Assembly (NCBI RefSeq): GCF_013327855.1
Contig: NZ_JABUMX010000001.1
Location: 434,001-498,000 of the forward strand
Length of the DNA stretch: 64,000 nt
Source: Phyllobacterium pellucidum
GTDB taxonomy: Bacteria > Pseudomonadota > Alphaproteobacteria > Rhizobiales > Rhizobiaceae
Direction of reading: 5' to 3'
The notes below the pieces were generated by a model. That model searched no databases and was not told the origin of the DNA. It was given only the letters and a program-made list of their open reading frames with translations. Each line of letters opens with the position of its first letter. Positions within the stretch are counted from its first letter, which is position 1. This document shows, piece after piece, positions 1 to 9,765 of this stretch. A program made the translations under genes and the position numbers.

Positions 1-1
1 C

Positions 2-1096
2 CTCGATGCTCTCATTGCCAACTGGCAGCTGCTCGCGGAGAAATCGAAGCCAGCCGAAACATCGGCCGTGGTCAAGGCCGACGCTTATGGGCTCGGGATC
101 GTGCATGTCGTGCCCGCCCTCTGGCAGGCTGGCTGCCGCAGCTTTTTCGTCGCGCTTGCAGAAGAAGGTTTGCGGGTCAAAGCCGTTGCGCCGGATGCGC
201 GCGTGTTCGTCCTCAACGGATTTTTCGAGGGCGCATTTCCCGCCTACGAGCAATCTGACCTCATCCCGGTTCTCGGATCGCCCCACGAAATCGAGCTTTG
301 GGAGCGCGCAAATTCCGGTCGTCCCGAGCCGCTGCCATTCGCCTTGAATGTAGATACCGGTATGAACCGCCTCGGGCTGACGGTTGACGAGGCGCTGGCA
401 TATGCCGCAAGGCCCGGCGCACCCGCCCCGGTGCTCCTGATTACCCATCTTGCGACGGCCGACGACACAGCCCACGCCTTGACGGCCAAGCAATTTGAAT
501 CATTTCAAAAGCTTCGAGCCGCTTTCAAAGGCATTCAGTCAAGTATCGCCAACTCGCCCGGCGTCTTTCATACCTTGCATACGGGCTTCGATTTGAGTCG
601 CCCGGGCGTTGCCATGTATGGCGGCGAACCGCTGTCCGGCGTTGCCAATCCGATGCGTCCCGTGGTGACGGTGAAGGCGCGCATCGTACAAATCCGTAAC
701 GGCCGCAAGGGGGAGACGGTCGGTTACGGCGCCACGGCGACGCTCGAGCGCGATACGCGGATTGCGATCTGCTCGGTCGGCTACGCCGATGGCTACCTCC
801 GCTCGGCTTCGGGAAGCGGCGTGCCGCTACGCAACACTGTCGCCAAGGGCGGCGAAGGGTTCATCGCCGGCCAGAAAGTGCCGGTGATCGGCCGCGTAAC
901 CATGGATCTTACCTCGTTCGACGTGACGGATCTTCCCGAGGAGGCGGCAAAGCCCGGGGACTTCATCGAACTGATCGGCGCCAACATTGCGCTCGATGAG
1001 GCCGCACGCGCCGCCGGCACCATTGGCTATGAGATGCTTACCAGCCTCGGCAATCGCTATCACCGCCGCTATCTTTATTCGGGAAAGCGCAGCTGA
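2..1096 (+). CDS. alr: Alanine racemase, 5' end outside the window
   Basis: PLP-dependent racemase interconverting L- and D-alanine for peptidoglycan. The reading frame is open from base 2 and must begin to the left of the window. The cofactor lysine sits in the motif VVKADAYG (Lys codon 74-76). The C-terminal domain carries the family's catalytic-tyrosine segment SVGYADGY, and the protein ends a normal distance beyond it. The stop TGA shares bases with the radA ATG (TGATG at 1094), so the two are probably translationally coupled. The order alr-radA-cvpA-purF is usual in Hyphomicrobiales. The identification is secure; only the N-terminus is missing. Confidence 0.96.
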   Translation, partial: LDALIANWQLLAEKSKPAETSAVVKADAYGLGIVHVVPALWQAGCRSFFVALAEEGLRVKAVAPDARVFVLNGFFEGAFPAYEQSDLIPVLGSPHEIELWERANSGRPEPLPFALNVDTGMNRLGLTVDEALAYAARPGAPAPVLLITHLATADDTAHALTAKQFESFQKLRAAFKGIQSSIANSPGVFHTLHTGFDLSRPGVAMYGGEPLSGVANPMRPVVTVKARIVQIRNGRKGETVGYGATATLERDTRIAICSVGYADGYLRSASGSGVPLRNTVAKGGEGFIAGQKVPVIGRVTMDLTSFDVTDLPEEAAKPGDFIELIGANIALDEAARAAGTIGYEMLTSLGNRYHRRYLYSGKRS

Positions 1097-2496
1097 TGGC
1101 GAAGGCCCGGGTTCAATTCATCTGCCAGAACTGCGGCGCAGTGCATTCACGCTGGGCGGGGAAGTGCGACGAGTGCGGTGAGTGGAACACGCTGGTCGAG
1201 GAAGGCACCTCCGGCGGGATCGGGAGCGGCCCGGGACGCCTTTCGGCCCGCAAGGGCCGAGCCGTCGCCCTCACCAGCCTTTCTGGCGAAATTGAGGATG
1301 CGCCGCGTATCCGATCCGGGATCGGCGAACTTGACCGGGTGACCGGGGGCGGATTTGTACGCGGTTCCGCCATTCTCGTCGGCGGCGATCCCGGTATCGG
1401 CAAGTCCACATTGCTGACACAGGCGGCAGCAGCGCTGGCGCGGCGTGGAAACCGCGTGGTCTACGTCTCGGGCGAGGAGGCGGTGGCGCAGATCAGGTTG
1501 CGCGCGCAGCGCCTCGACGCTGCGGACACCGATGTGCAGCTAGCGGCCGAGACCAATGTCGAGGACATTCTGGCGACTATCGCCGATTCGAAGCGCCCCG
1601 ACCTCATCATCATCGACTCGATCCAGACCCTTTGGACGGACGCGGCCGATTCGGCGCCCGGCACGGTGACGCAGGTACGCGCCGGCGCACAGGCGATGAT
1701 CCGCTATGCCAAGCAGACCGGCGCCGCCGTCGTTCTCGTCGGCCATGTCACCAAGGAAGGCCAGATTGCCGGTCCGCGCGTCGTCGAGCATATGGTCGAT
1801 GCCGTGCTCTATTTCGAGGGCGAAGGTGGCCATCACTACCGCATCCTGCGCACGGTGAAGAACCGCTTCGGACCCACTGACGAGATCGGCGTCTTCGAAA
1901 TGTCCGACCGCGGCTTGCGCGAAGTTGCGAACCCATCCGAGCTTTTTCTCGGCGAGCGCAACGAAAAATCCCCGGGCGCAGCAGTGTTTGCAGGCATGGA
2001 GGGCACGCGCCCGATCCTCGTCGAGATCCAGGCGCTGGTTGCGCCGTCGACGCTCGGAACACCGCGGCGCGCGGTCGTCGGATGGGACGGCAACCGCCTG
2101 TCGATGATTCTCGCCGTGCTCGAAGCCCATTGCGGCGTTCGGTTCGGCCAGCACGACGTTTATCTGAACGTCGCCGGCGGTTATCGCATTACTGAACCGG
2201 CCGCTGATCTCGCCGTCGCCTCTGCGCTGGTTTCCTCTATCGCCGGTATTGCCCTTCCGGCCGATTGCGTCTATTTCGGCGAAGTCAGCCTATCGGGCGC
2301 CGTGCGCCCGGTTGCACATGCTGTACAGAGACTGAAAGAAGCAGATAAGCTTGGCTTCAAGCAGGCGGTTCTTCCCAAGGGAAGCAACGATGTTGCCAAG
2401 AACGGCAATGCCGCTCTGACCGAAACGGCTTCGTTGCCGGACCTTGTGGCCCGGATCGCGGCTTCGGGACCAGGCAAGAAACAACGCGCAGACTGA
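1096..2496 (+). CDS. radA: DNA repair protein RadA
   Basis: RecA-like ATPase and helicase that helps branch migration in recombinational repair. At 466 residues it is full length. The N-terminal zinc finger has Cys10, Cys13, Cys24 and Cys27. Walker A (GGDPGIGKST) is at residues 96-105, the RadA-specific KNRFG motif follows near 253, and the C-terminal third is the Lon-protease-like domain. The ATG overlaps the alr stop by one base and no better start exists. Family and domain order are unambiguous. Confidence 0.97.
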   Translation: MAKARVQFICQNCGAVHSRWAGKCDECGEWNTLVEEGTSGGIGSGPGRLSARKGRAVALTSLSGEIEDAPRIRSGIGELDRVTGGGFVRGSAILVGGDPGIGKSTLLTQAAAALARRGNRVVYVSGEEAVAQIRLRAQRLDAADTDVQLAAETNVEDILATIADSKRPDLIIIDSIQTLWTDAADSAPGTVTQVRAGAQAMIRYAKQTGAAVVLVGHVTKEGQIAGPRVVEHMVDAVLYFEGEGGHHYRILRTVKNRFGPTDEIGVFEMSDRGLREVANPSELFLGERNEKSPGAAVFAGMEGTRPILVEIQALVAPSTLGTPRRAVVGWDGNRLSMILAVLEAHCGVRFGQHDVYLNVAGGYRITEPAADLAVASALVSSIAGIALPADCVYFGEVSLSGAVRPVAHAVQRLKEADKLGFKQAVLPKGSNDVAKNGNAALTETASLPDLVARIAASGPGKKQRAD

Positions 2497-2537
2497 CCGG
2501 ATGGGGCCATCGGGCAGTGACATGGGGATGAAAGTAA

Positions 2538-3137
2538 ATGCCGATTACGTTGCTTGACGGAATTCTATTGGGCATCACCCTCGTATCGGCGGTCCTCGCC
2601 ATGGTGCGCGGATTTTCGCGCGAAGTGCTGTCGGTTGTTTCCTGGGCAGCGGCGGCAGCGGCCGCCTATCTCTTTTACAAGCCTGTTGTTCCCTTCCTCA
2701 CCCCGTACATCAGCAACGACACCATCGTGCAGATTGCAGCGGCGGGCCTTGTCTTCGTCGTCACGCTGATCGTCGTGTCCATTATCACCATGAAGATTGC
2801 CGATTTCATCATCGACAGCCGCATCGGCGCGCTCGACCGCACGCTCGGCTTCCTGTTTGGCGCAGCGCGCGGCATACTTCTCGTTGTCGTCGCCATGCTG
2901 TTCTTCAACTGGCTCGTGCCGGAAAACCAGCCAGCCTGGGTTGGAAACGCCAAATCGAAGCCGATGATCGACCAGCTTGGCGCGAAACTTGTCGGCCTTC
3001 TGCCGGAAGATCCCGAATCGACCATCCTGAAACGGTTGAAACCCGGCACGACCGCGCCGGAAGCATCGCCCGACGCGACGACTGCGCCGGAACCGAAGGA
3101 AGATATCCCGCCGGAAGGTGGTGCGACAAACCAGTGA
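2538..3137 (+). CDS. cvpA: CvpA family membrane protein
   Basis: Inner-membrane protein of the CvpA (colicin V production) family, 199 residues. About four hydrophobic segments cover residues 5-120, with the family feature of small and basic residues between them (IDSRIGALDRTLGFLFGAARG). A cytoplasmic tail of about 70 residues rich in Pro, Glu and Ala follows. The gene sits between radA and purF, as in related genomes and as cvpA-purF in enterobacteria. The molecular role is not settled; envelope maintenance is the usual suggestion. Start ATG follows GGGGATGAAAGTAA. Confidence 0.88.
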   Translation: MPITLLDGILLGITLVSAVLAMVRGFSREVLSVVSWAAAAAAAYLFYKPVVPFLTPYISNDTIVQIAAAGLVFVVTLIVVSIITMKIADFIIDSRIGALDRTLGFLFGAARGILLVVVAMLFFNWLVPENQPAWVGNAKSKPMIDQLGAKLVGLLPEDPESTILKRLKPGTTAPEASPDATTAPEPKEDIPPEGGATNQ

Positions 3138-3275
3138 CTTGGAGTCTTGGCGCTTATACACCATATAGGGGCTTCGATTGACACGTGGACGCGGGTCCTG
3201 CCCTGTTAGTCGATTGCCTCCTATGGCATAATATGAATTAGGCTCAATTGAATCTGCGGCGAAAGGCTGGCGGTA

Positions 3276-4769
3276 ATGACCGACATTTCTCGTGACGATA
3301 CCCAATTGATGTCCCTCGATGACGACACACTGCATGAAGAGTGCGGTGTGTTTGGCATTTTGGGGCACACCGATGCGGCCACGCTGACGGCGCTCGGATT
3401 GCATGCGCTGCAGCACCGCGGGCAGGAAGCTGCCGGTATCGTTTCCTACGACGGACGCCAGTTCTGCTCGGAGCGGCGCATGGGCCTTGTCGGCGATCAC
3501 TACACCAACCCCGCCACGCTTGCCCAGTTGCCGGGCGACAGGGCCATCGGCCATGTGCGCTATTCGACGACGGGCGACACGGTTCTGCGCAACGTGCAGC
3601 CGCTCCTCGCCGAGCTTGAAGTCGGTGGCATCGCCATCGCCCATAACGGCAATTTCACCAATGGCCTGACGCTGCGACGCCAACTGATCGCCGACGGTGC
3701 GATCTGCCAGTCGAATTCCGATACGGAGGTCGTCCTCCACCTCATCGCGCGCTCGCGCCATGCCTCGTCCAGCGATCGTTTTATCGACGCGATCCGCCAG
3801 ATGGAAGGCGGCTATGCGATGCTTGCCCTCACCCGCACCAAGCTGATTGCCGCGCGTGATCCGATCGGCATCCGCCCGCTCGTCATGGGCGAACTCGACG
3901 GCAAGCCGATCTTCGCATCCGAGACCTGCGCGCTCGACATCATTGGCGCGAAGTTCATCCGCGACGTGGAGAACGGTGAAGTCGTCGTCTGCGAGATCCA
4001 GCCGGACGGCTCGATCAGCATAGACGCCTTCAAGCCGCAGGCTCCAAAGCAGGAGCGCCTCTGCCTGTTCGAATATGTGTATTTCGCCCGTCCTGACTCC
4101 GTCGTCGGCGGCCGCAACGTCTACACCGCGCGCAAGAACATGGGCATCAACCTTGCCAAGGAAGCGCCGCTTGAGGCCGATGTCGTCGTACCTGTTCCAG
4201 ATGGCGGCACACCCGCCGCGATTGGCTTTGCCCAGGCCAGCGGTATCCCGTTCGAGCTCGGCATCATTCGCAACCACTATGTCGGACGCACCTTTATCGA
4301 GCCGACGCAGTCGATACGCGCTTTCGGCGTGAAGCTGAAGCATTCGGCCAACCGTGCCGTCATCGAAGGCAAGCGCGTCGTTCTCATCGACGACTCGATC
4401 GTGCGCGGGACAACGTCGGTCAAGATCGTGCAGATGATCCGCGATGCCGGGGCGAGCGAAGTTCATATTCGCGTCGCGAGCCCGATGATCTTCCACCCGG
4501 ATTTCTATGGCATCGACACGCCGGACGCCGACAAGCTCCTCGCCAACCAATACGCCGATCTCGACGCGATGTGCCGTTACATCGGCGCGGATTCGCTGGC
4601 GTTCCTGTCGATTGACGGTCTCTACAAAGCCGTCAGCGGCCAGCCGCGCGATTCCCGTACGCCGCTGTTCACCGATCACTATTTTACTGGCGACTATCCG
4701 ACCCGCCTTCTCGACAAGGATGGTCCGAGCAACGTCCACAAGCTCTCGCTTCTCGCAAATAACGGTTGA
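3276..4769 (+). CDS. purF: Amidophosphoribosyltransferase
   Basis: First committed enzyme of purine synthesis: PRPP plus glutamine gives phosphoribosylamine. The N-terminal Ntn-type glutaminase domain has its nucleophile at Cys23 (EECGVFGILGH), exposed after propeptide removal. The C-terminal phosphoribosyltransferase domain carries VVLIDDSIVRGTT. Length of 497 residues is normal. AAAGG lies 9 bases before ATG 3276; the internal Met12 has no such site. The 138-base gap after cvpA suggests its own promoter, though I cannot fix one. The SDR gene follows after 12 bases. Confidence 0.97.
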   Translation: MTDISRDDTQLMSLDDDTLHEECGVFGILGHTDAATLTALGLHALQHRGQEAAGIVSYDGRQFCSERRMGLVGDHYTNPATLAQLPGDRAIGHVRYSTTGDTVLRNVQPLLAELEVGGIAIAHNGNFTNGLTLRRQLIADGAICQSNSDTEVVLHLIARSRHASSSDRFIDAIRQMEGGYAMLALTRTKLIAARDPIGIRPLVMGELDGKPIFASETCALDIIGAKFIRDVENGEVVVCEIQPDGSISIDAFKPQAPKQERLCLFEYVYFARPDSVVGGRNVYTARKNMGINLAKEAPLEADVVVPVPDGGTPAAIGFAQASGIPFELGIIRNHYVGRTFIEPTQSIRAFGVKLKHSANRAVIEGKRVVLIDDSIVRGTTSVKIVQMIRDAGASEVHIRVASPMIFHPDFYGIDTPDADKLLANQYADLDAMCRYIGADSLAFLSIDGLYKAVSGQPRDSRTPLFTDHYFTGDYPTRLLDKDGPSNVHKLSLLANNG

Positions 4770-4781
4770 GTTCACGACACA

Positions 4782-5534
4782 ATGATTTCTGACGGCAGTT
4801 TCCGGCTGGACGGCAAGCTTGCGCTTGTTACTGGCGCATCCCGCGGCATCGGCTATTTTCTGGCGAAGGATCTTGCCGCACGCGGCGCCCATGTCATCGC
4901 CGTCGCCCGAACGGTCGGAGGGCTCGAGGATCTCGACGACGAGATCAAGAGCGCGGGCGGTAGCGCGACGCTGGTGCCGCTCGACCTGACCGACATGCCG
5001 GCCATCGACCGGCTTGGCGGCTCGATCCACGAGCGTTGGGGAAAGCTCGACATCATGGTTGCGAACGCCGGTTTCCTCGGCACGATATCACCGATCGGCC
5101 ATGTGGAAGCGAAGGTGTTCGACAAGCTGATGGCGATCAACGTGTCGAGCGTATGGCGCCTGATCCGCACCACCGATCCGCTCCTAAAGCTATCGGATGC
5201 CGGCCGTGCGCTGTTCCTTTCCTCAGGCGTCGCCCACACGGCGAGAGCCTACTGGGGTCCCTATGCCGCCTCCAAGGCCGCCGTCGAGGTGATGGCGCGC
5301 AGTTGGGCCGAGGAGACGCGCCAGACGCGCCTTCGTATCAACTCGGTCAATCCCGGCGCAACGCGCACGGCAATGCGCGCCCAGGCAATGCCCGGCGAAG
5401 ATCCGGAAACCTTGCCGACACCCGGCGACGTTGCCGCCCAGATCGCGCTTATGCTTGACCCGGCACTCGATGTCACCGGCAAGCTCTATGACGTGCGCGA
5501 AGGCAAGCTTCTGAGCTACAACGATCCGAGCTAG
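4782..5534 (+). CDS. SDR-family oxidoreductase
   Basis: Classical short-chain dehydrogenase/reductase, 250 residues. The cofactor motif TGASRGIG is near residues 17-24, NAG is in the middle (VANAGFLG), and the catalytic YAASK tetrad segment is present. The substrate cannot be told from sequence. It starts 12 bases after the purF stop with no clear ribosome site, so it is probably cotranscribed and perhaps translationally coupled. I recall the same purF-SDR pairing in related genomes. Nothing in it suggests a purine substrate. Confidence 0.85.
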   Translation: MISDGSFRLDGKLALVTGASRGIGYFLAKDLAARGAHVIAVARTVGGLEDLDDEIKSAGGSATLVPLDLTDMPAIDRLGGSIHERWGKLDIMVANAGFLGTISPIGHVEAKVFDKLMAINVSSVWRLIRTTDPLLKLSDAGRALFLSSGVAHTARAYWGPYAASKAAVEVMARSWAEETRQTRLRINSVNPGATRTAMRAQAMPGEDPETLPTPGDVAAQIALMLDPALDVTGKLYDVREGKLLSYNDPS

Positions 5535-5675
5535 CGTAGCCGTATCAGTCGAGCAGGCGTTGTTTGCAATTTCTGCCGACTCGAGCACGGCTCTTGCGAG
5601 AAGCCATGATTGCGGTCTTGGCGACCATTAACATCGTTCTGCCGGAAGGTGTTTGATTTCACATCATCCTCCTCT

Positions 5676-5779
5676 CAGCCGTTATCCTCGGCTTTTTACC
5701 CGAGGACCAAGCTTCGTTTTGCGTGATCAACAGCGTCCAAGATAGATCCTCGGGACAAGGGCCCGAGTATGACGGGGGT
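5676..5779. repeat. Pair of inverted GGATCCTCGGG-type repeats in a convergent gap
   Basis: The 296-base gap between the convergent SDR and pssA genes holds two copies of one palindromic repeat in opposite orientation: 5676-5715 (reverse) and 5739-5779 (forward). The forward copy matches the copy at 57251-57293 with about two differences over 40 bases. Each has a self-complementary core (CCTCGG...CCGAGG) that would fold on either strand and could end transcription. I see nothing else in this gap. Confidence 0.7.
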
Positions 5780-5830
5780 GAGACCGGATGACGGCAAGCT
5801 AGGCCCGAGTAACGGCCGAAAACCCGAACC

Positions 5831-6679
5831 TCACGACGATGCGGCTTCGGCGTCGTTGTTTGGAGAAGCGGGAGCGGCGCTGAGTGCATCCGCCGCTTCG
5901 AAGCGCTTCCAGGCGCGTGTGCTGAAAGGCAGGCTGATGAAGAAGGCGATCGTCGTCAGTGTCAGCGTCTGCCATGTGTAGCTCATCAGGAACGCAACGT
6001 AGACGACGATGAACAGGAAAATCGGCATGACCCAGTCGGAGCGCAGCTTTGTACCCGCCGCCTTGCCGCTATAGACCGGCAGACGGCTGATCATCAGGCT
6101 GGCGACAATCACGGTGTAGGCGGCTGCCCCGAAGGCGACAGCCCGCGTCGGGGCAAGACCGAGAAAGCCGAGATAGACCGGCAGCATTACCAGAAGCGCT
6201 CCGGCGGGTGCTGGCACGCCTGTAAAGAAGTTCTTTTGCCAGGCGGGCTGGCCTACGGCATCGAGCATGACGTTGAAACGGGCAAGGCGCAGGCAGCAGG
6301 CGATGCAATAGAGCAGCGCCGCGATCCAGCCGAAGGACCGCGCCTGATCGAGCATATAAGCATAGAGCACGAGGGCCGGCGCAACTCCGAAATTGACGAT
6401 ATCGGCGAGCGAATCCATCTGGGCGCCGAAATTGCTCGAGCCCTTCATCATGCGGGCGATACGTCCGTCAATGCCGTCGAGAAAGGCGGCAAGCAGCACC
6501 ATGGCGACGGCAAGTTCGAAGCGATTCTCGAAGGCGAGCCTAATGCCTGTCAGCCCGGCACAGATGGCAAGCACAGTGATCACATTCGGGACGAGATAGC
6601 GCAGCGGAATGCGCCTGCCCCGAGGTTCGTGTGCCCGAGGCTTGTCGTCAAACAGCGGATCGGATTCGATGTCGTTCAT
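5831..6679 (-). CDS. pssA: CDP-diacylglycerol-serine O-phosphatidyltransferase
   Basis: Makes phosphatidylserine from CDP-diacylglycerol and serine at the inner membrane; Psd then decarboxylates it to phosphatidylethanolamine. The CDP-alcohol phosphotransferase signature DG-x2-AR-x8-G-x3-D-x3-D runs from Asp71 to Asp93. Several membrane segments surround it, as in the type II integral-membrane enzyme. At 282 residues, it has an extra polar N-terminus of about 25 residues and an Ala-rich tail. It starts 9 bases after the psd stop, forming a psd-pssA operon. Confidence 0.94.
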   Translation of the reverse strand: MNDIESDPLFDDKPRAHEPRGRRIPLRYLVPNVITVLAICAGLTGIRLAFENRFELAVAMVLLAAFLDGIDGRIARMMKGSSNFGAQMDSLADIVNFGVAPALVLYAYMLDQARSFGWIAALLYCIACCLRLARFNVMLDAVGQPAWQKNFFTGVPAPAGALLVMLPVYLGFLGLAPTRAVAFGAAAYTVIVASLMISRLPVYSGKAAGTKLRSDWVMPIFLFIVVYVAFLMSYTWQTLTLTTIAFFISLPFSTRAWKRFEAADALSAAPASPNNDAEAASS

Positions 6680-6688
6680 GCCGCAACC

Positions 6689-7387
6689 TCAGCTGATCCG
6701 CACCAGCGGCGCGCTCGCCGCCCCGCCGAATTCCGCGATGACGGTCTCGCCGCCAACCGCCATCTGACCAATTGCGACGCGGGGGGTAAAGCCCTGGGGA
6801 AGATAGACATCCACTCGCGAGCCGAAGCGGATGAGCCCGAAACGCTCGCCGATCGACAGCGCGTTGTTCTCGTCAGCCCAGCACACGATGCGGCGCGCAA
6901 CCAGCCCGGCGATCTGCACCACGGCGACCTCGCCATTCGGGCTTTCGATCAGGAGGCTGTTGCGCTCGTTCTCGGCACTCGCCTTGTCGAGCTCGGCATT
7001 CAAAAACTTGCCCGGCTTGTGAACGATCGTCTTGATGCGTCCGCGCACCGGTGCGCGATTGATGTGACAAGAGAAAACGTTCATGAACACGGAAATGCGC
7101 GTCATCTCGCCGGTGCCGAGGCCGAGTTCGCGTGGGGGCACGGCTGGGCCCACCGCTGAAACAATTCCATCCGCCGAGCTTATGACCAGCTTGTCGTCGA
7201 TAGGCGTCACGCGCTGCGGGTCACGATAGAAATAGATACACCAGGCCGTCAGCACGAAGCCGATCCAGAACAACGGCTCCCAGAAATAGCCGAGAATGAT
7301 CGTCGCACCGGCAAAACCGGCGATAAACGGATATCCCTCCCGATGAATCGGCACAAATGTATTGCGGATGGTATCGACAAGGCTCAT
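6689..7387 (-). CDS. psd: Phosphatidylserine decarboxylase proenzyme
   Basis: Converts phosphatidylserine to phosphatidylethanolamine using a pyruvoyl group made by self-cleavage. The cleavage site is Gly189-Ser190 in [11 protein letters not shown], the short GS form typical of the small (about 230-residue) class. A hydrophobic hairpin at residues 22-55 anchors it to the membrane. The chosen start ([10 protein letters not shown]) has AGGAAG 8 bases upstream; a longer frame to 7441 has no support. It is followed directly by pssA, the enzyme making its substrate. Confidence 0.94.
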   Translation of the reverse strand: MSLVDTIRNTFVPIHREGYPFIAGFAGATIILGYFWEPLFWIGFVLTAWCIYFYRDPQRVTPIDDKLVISSADGIVSAVGPAVPPRELGLGTGEMTRISVFMNVFSCHINRAPVRGRIKTIVHKPGKFLNAELDKASAENERNSLLIESPNGEVAVVQIAGLVARRIVCWADENNALSIGERFGLIRFGSRVDVYLPQGFTPRVAIGQMAVGGETVIAEFGGAASAPLVRIS

Positions 7388-7513
7388 TCGTTGCTTCCTG
7401 CTGGTCCCGGTAACGCACACGCGAAACCCAAGGCGCGCCAATGCGGTTCGCGCGTTACTTATCGGAGATTGGAGGCCGGGGCAAACGCTTCGCTCGCCAG
7501 TTCACTGAAACCG

Positions 7514-9394
7514 CTATGCTGCCGGCTCGCCGCGCAGGACCACGCCAAGGTCGTCTTCCTCGCGCACACGGCGCAGCCGCTCCTCGGCCTCGGTGGCTTC
7601 GCGCTGGCGATTCCACATGGAAGCATAGAGGCCGCCGCGGGCAAGCAGCGTCAGGTGCGTGCCACGCTCGGCAATCACGCCATCTTTGAGGACGATGATT
7701 TCATCAGCGCCGATGACAGTCGAAAGACGATGGGCAATGACCAGCGTTGTGCGGTTGCGGCTGACAAGATCGAGCGCCGACTGGATTTCATGCTCCGTGG
7801 CGCTATCAAGCGCCGACGTCGCTTCGTCGAGGATGAGAATGGGCGGAGCCTTCAGGATCGTCCGGGCAATGGCGACACGCTGTTTTTCGCCGCCGGAAAG
7901 CTTCAGCCCACGCTCGCCGACCATCGACTCGTAGCCGTCCGGCAATGTCTGAATGAACGGACCGATCTGAGCAAGTTCAGCGGCGTTGCGCATTTCCTCA
8001 TCGCTTGCTGCGATTCGGCCATAACGGATATTATAGGCAATGGTGTCATTGAACAGCACCGTATCCTGCGGCACCATGCCCATCGCGGCGCGCAGGCTTT
8101 CCTGCGTAACGTCGCGAATATCCTGCCCGTCAACGCTGATCGAGCCGCTCTGGATATCGTAAAAGCGGAAAAGCAGCCTGGAAAGGGTCGATTTCCCCGC
8201 ACCGGAAGGCCCGACAATAGCAATCGTCTTGCCGGCCGGCACCTCGAAACTGACGCCCTTCAGGATGGGGCGCTTCGGGTCATAGGCAAAGTGAACATTG
8301 TCAAAGCGAACGGAACCGCGCTCGATGTCAAGCGGCCGCGCGTCCGGCCTGTCCTGGACTTCCTGCTCCACATCCAGAAGATCGAACATCTGCTCGATGT
8401 CGGTCAGGCCCTGGCGCACCTCTCGATAGATGAAGCCGATGAAATTGAGCGGGATCGACAGCTGCATCAGCATGGCATTGATGAAGACGAAGTCGCCAAG
8501 TGTCTGTGTGCCGGCGAGAACCTCCCTGCCCGACATGATCATCATCACCGCCATGCCGACGCCGAAGATGACGGCCTGACCGAAGTTGAGCCAGCCGAGC
8601 GACGTCCAGATGCGGGTCGCCGATACTTCATAACGCGCCATCGCTCCGTCGAAGCGCTTGGCCTCCATGGCCTCGTTGCCAAAATATTTGACCGTCTCGA
8701 AATTGAGCAGCGAGTCGATCGCCTTGGAGTTGGCGTCCGTATCGGAAGCGTTCATGTCGCGGCGTATGCCGATGCGCCAATCGCTGGCACGGACGGTAAA
8801 CCACGTATAGAGCCAGACCGTGGCAACGACCACGGCGACATAGGAGAAACCATAGGTTACGGCGAAAATTACGGCCGTCATGAGGAATTCAAGGATCGTC
8901 GGCGCCGTGTTCAGGATCGTAAAGCGGACAATCGTTTCGATGCCTTTGGTCCCGCGCTCTATAATGCGCGAAAGGCCGCCCGTGCGCCGTTCGACGTGGA
9001 AGCGCAACGACAAATCATGCATATGCACGAAGGTCTTATAAGCAAGTTTTCGCACGGCGTACTGGCCGACGCTGGCAAACAGCGCGTCGCGCAACTGGTT
9101 GAGACCTGCCTGGACGATGCGCGCCAGATTATAGGCTGCGACCAGCATAAGCGGGCCAACGAGCAGCGCCGGCACCAGGTCCGAGGGCTCGGACTTGCCA
9201 TTTAAAGCATTGGTCGCCCATTTGAAGAAATACGGAACAAGGATCAGAACGACCTTGGAAATGACGAGATAGACCGTGGCCCAGATCACGCGCATGCGCA
9301 GGTCCGGCCGCTCCATCGGCCACATGTAGGGCCAGAGATTGCGTATGGTCTGGAGTGTCTTTCCAGAGTCGGCGGAAACGGTCTTGTTGGCCAC
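7514..9394 (-). CDS. Atm1/ABCB7-type ABC exporter (fused permease and ATPase)
   Basis: Half-transporter of 626 residues that should work as a homodimer in the inner membrane. Six membrane helices fill residues 30-325. The motif LLNFETVKYFGNEAMEAKRF, near 229-248, marks the Atm1/HMT1/ABCB7 branch, whose members export glutathione conjugates or persulfides and confer metal resistance. In the ATPase domain, Walker A is 395-402 (GPSGAGKS), LSGGEKQ 499-505, Walker B ILILDE 519-524, then the H-loop. Its start lies 2 bases after an ArsR-type gene, so expression is probably set by that sensor. Substrate inferred, not shown. Confidence 0.9.
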   Translation of the reverse strand: MANKTVSADSGKTLQTIRNLWPYMWPMERPDLRMRVIWATVYLVISKVVLILVPYFFKWATNALNGKSEPSDLVPALLVGPLMLVAAYNLARIVQAGLNQLRDALFASVGQYAVRKLAYKTFVHMHDLSLRFHVERRTGGLSRIIERGTKGIETIVRFTILNTAPTILEFLMTAVIFAVTYGFSYVAVVVATVWLYTWFTVRASDWRIGIRRDMNASDTDANSKAIDSLLNFETVKYFGNEAMEAKRFDGAMARYEVSATRIWTSLGWLNFGQAVIFGVGMAVMMIMSGREVLAGTQTLGDFVFINAMLMQLSIPLNFIGFIYREVRQGLTDIEQMFDLLDVEQEVQDRPDARPLDIERGSVRFDNVHFAYDPKRPILKGVSFEVPAGKTIAIVGPSGAGKSTLSRLLFRFYDIQSGSISVDGQDIRDVTQESLRAAMGMVPQDTVLFNDTIAYNIRYGRIAASDEEMRNAAELAQIGPFIQTLPDGYESMVGERGLKLSGGEKQRVAIARTILKAPPILILDEATSALDSATEHEIQSALDLVSRNRTTLVIAHRLSTVIGADEIIVLKDGVIAERGTHLTLLARGGLYASMWNRQREATEAEERLRRVREEDDLGVVLRGEPAA

Positions 9395-9396
9395 TT

Positions 9397-9765
9397 TTAT
9401 TCCTTGTGGATCGCGGGGTGTAGCGAGGCACCGCCCCGAACCATCCCTTCATCGGAACAGCAAAGGCTCGCCATGTCGCTGACAAACGCGGCAACGGTGA
9501 CGAATGCATCCGGATTGATACTGTAGTGCGAGCTCTGGCCTGAGGGCTGATAGCGGACAAGGCCGGCTTCGACGAGAATTTTCAGATGCTGCGAGACCGT
9601 CGACTGCGCAAGGTCAAGCTGCGCGACGATATCCTTGCAACAGGAGCGGTCCAGACAGGCGAGCTGCCGGACGATGCGCAAGCGCGCCGGATGAGCAAGC
9701 GCAGCAAGGATCCGGGCGGTTTCCGCGTCCGACAAAGAGCGTTCAAACGGATTGGTACAATTCAT
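9397..9765 (-). CDS. ArsR/SmtB-type transcriptional repressor
   Basis: Winged-helix regulator of 122 residues. The helix-turn-helix is about residues 45-66 (LDLAQSTVSQHLKILVEAGLV), followed by a beta wing with SSHYSINP. Two cysteine pairs stand out: Cys42-Cys43 just before the recognition helices, where ArsR/CadC sensors bind metal, and Cys102-Cys103 near the C-terminus, plus Cys3 and Cys37. This suggests a soft metal, arsenical or persulfide ligand. Met at 9765 starts the conserved domain; upstream in-frame codons look non-coding. It leads the ABC exporter gene with a 2-base gap. Confidence 0.88.
   Translation of the reverse strand: MNCTNPFERSLSDAETARILAALAHPARLRIVRQLACLDRSCCKDIVAQLDLAQSTVSQHLKILVEAGLVRYQPSGQSSHYSINPDAFVTVAAFVSDMASLCCSDEGMVRGGASLHPAIHKE

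Noticed and set aside
3178..3232. TTGACA and CATAAT upstream of purF as a promoter
   Set aside because: The two elements are about 43 bases apart, and no partner at 16-18 bases exists for either.
2565..5030. 821-codon minus-strand open frame across cvpA and purF
   Set aside because: It is antisense to well-identified genes, rich in Arg, Asp, His and Ala, has no recognisable domain, and arises from high GC at third positions.
7343..9205. 620-codon plus-strand open frame over the ABC exporter
   Set aside because: Antisense shadow of a clear ABC transporter; composition is that of a reversed frame.
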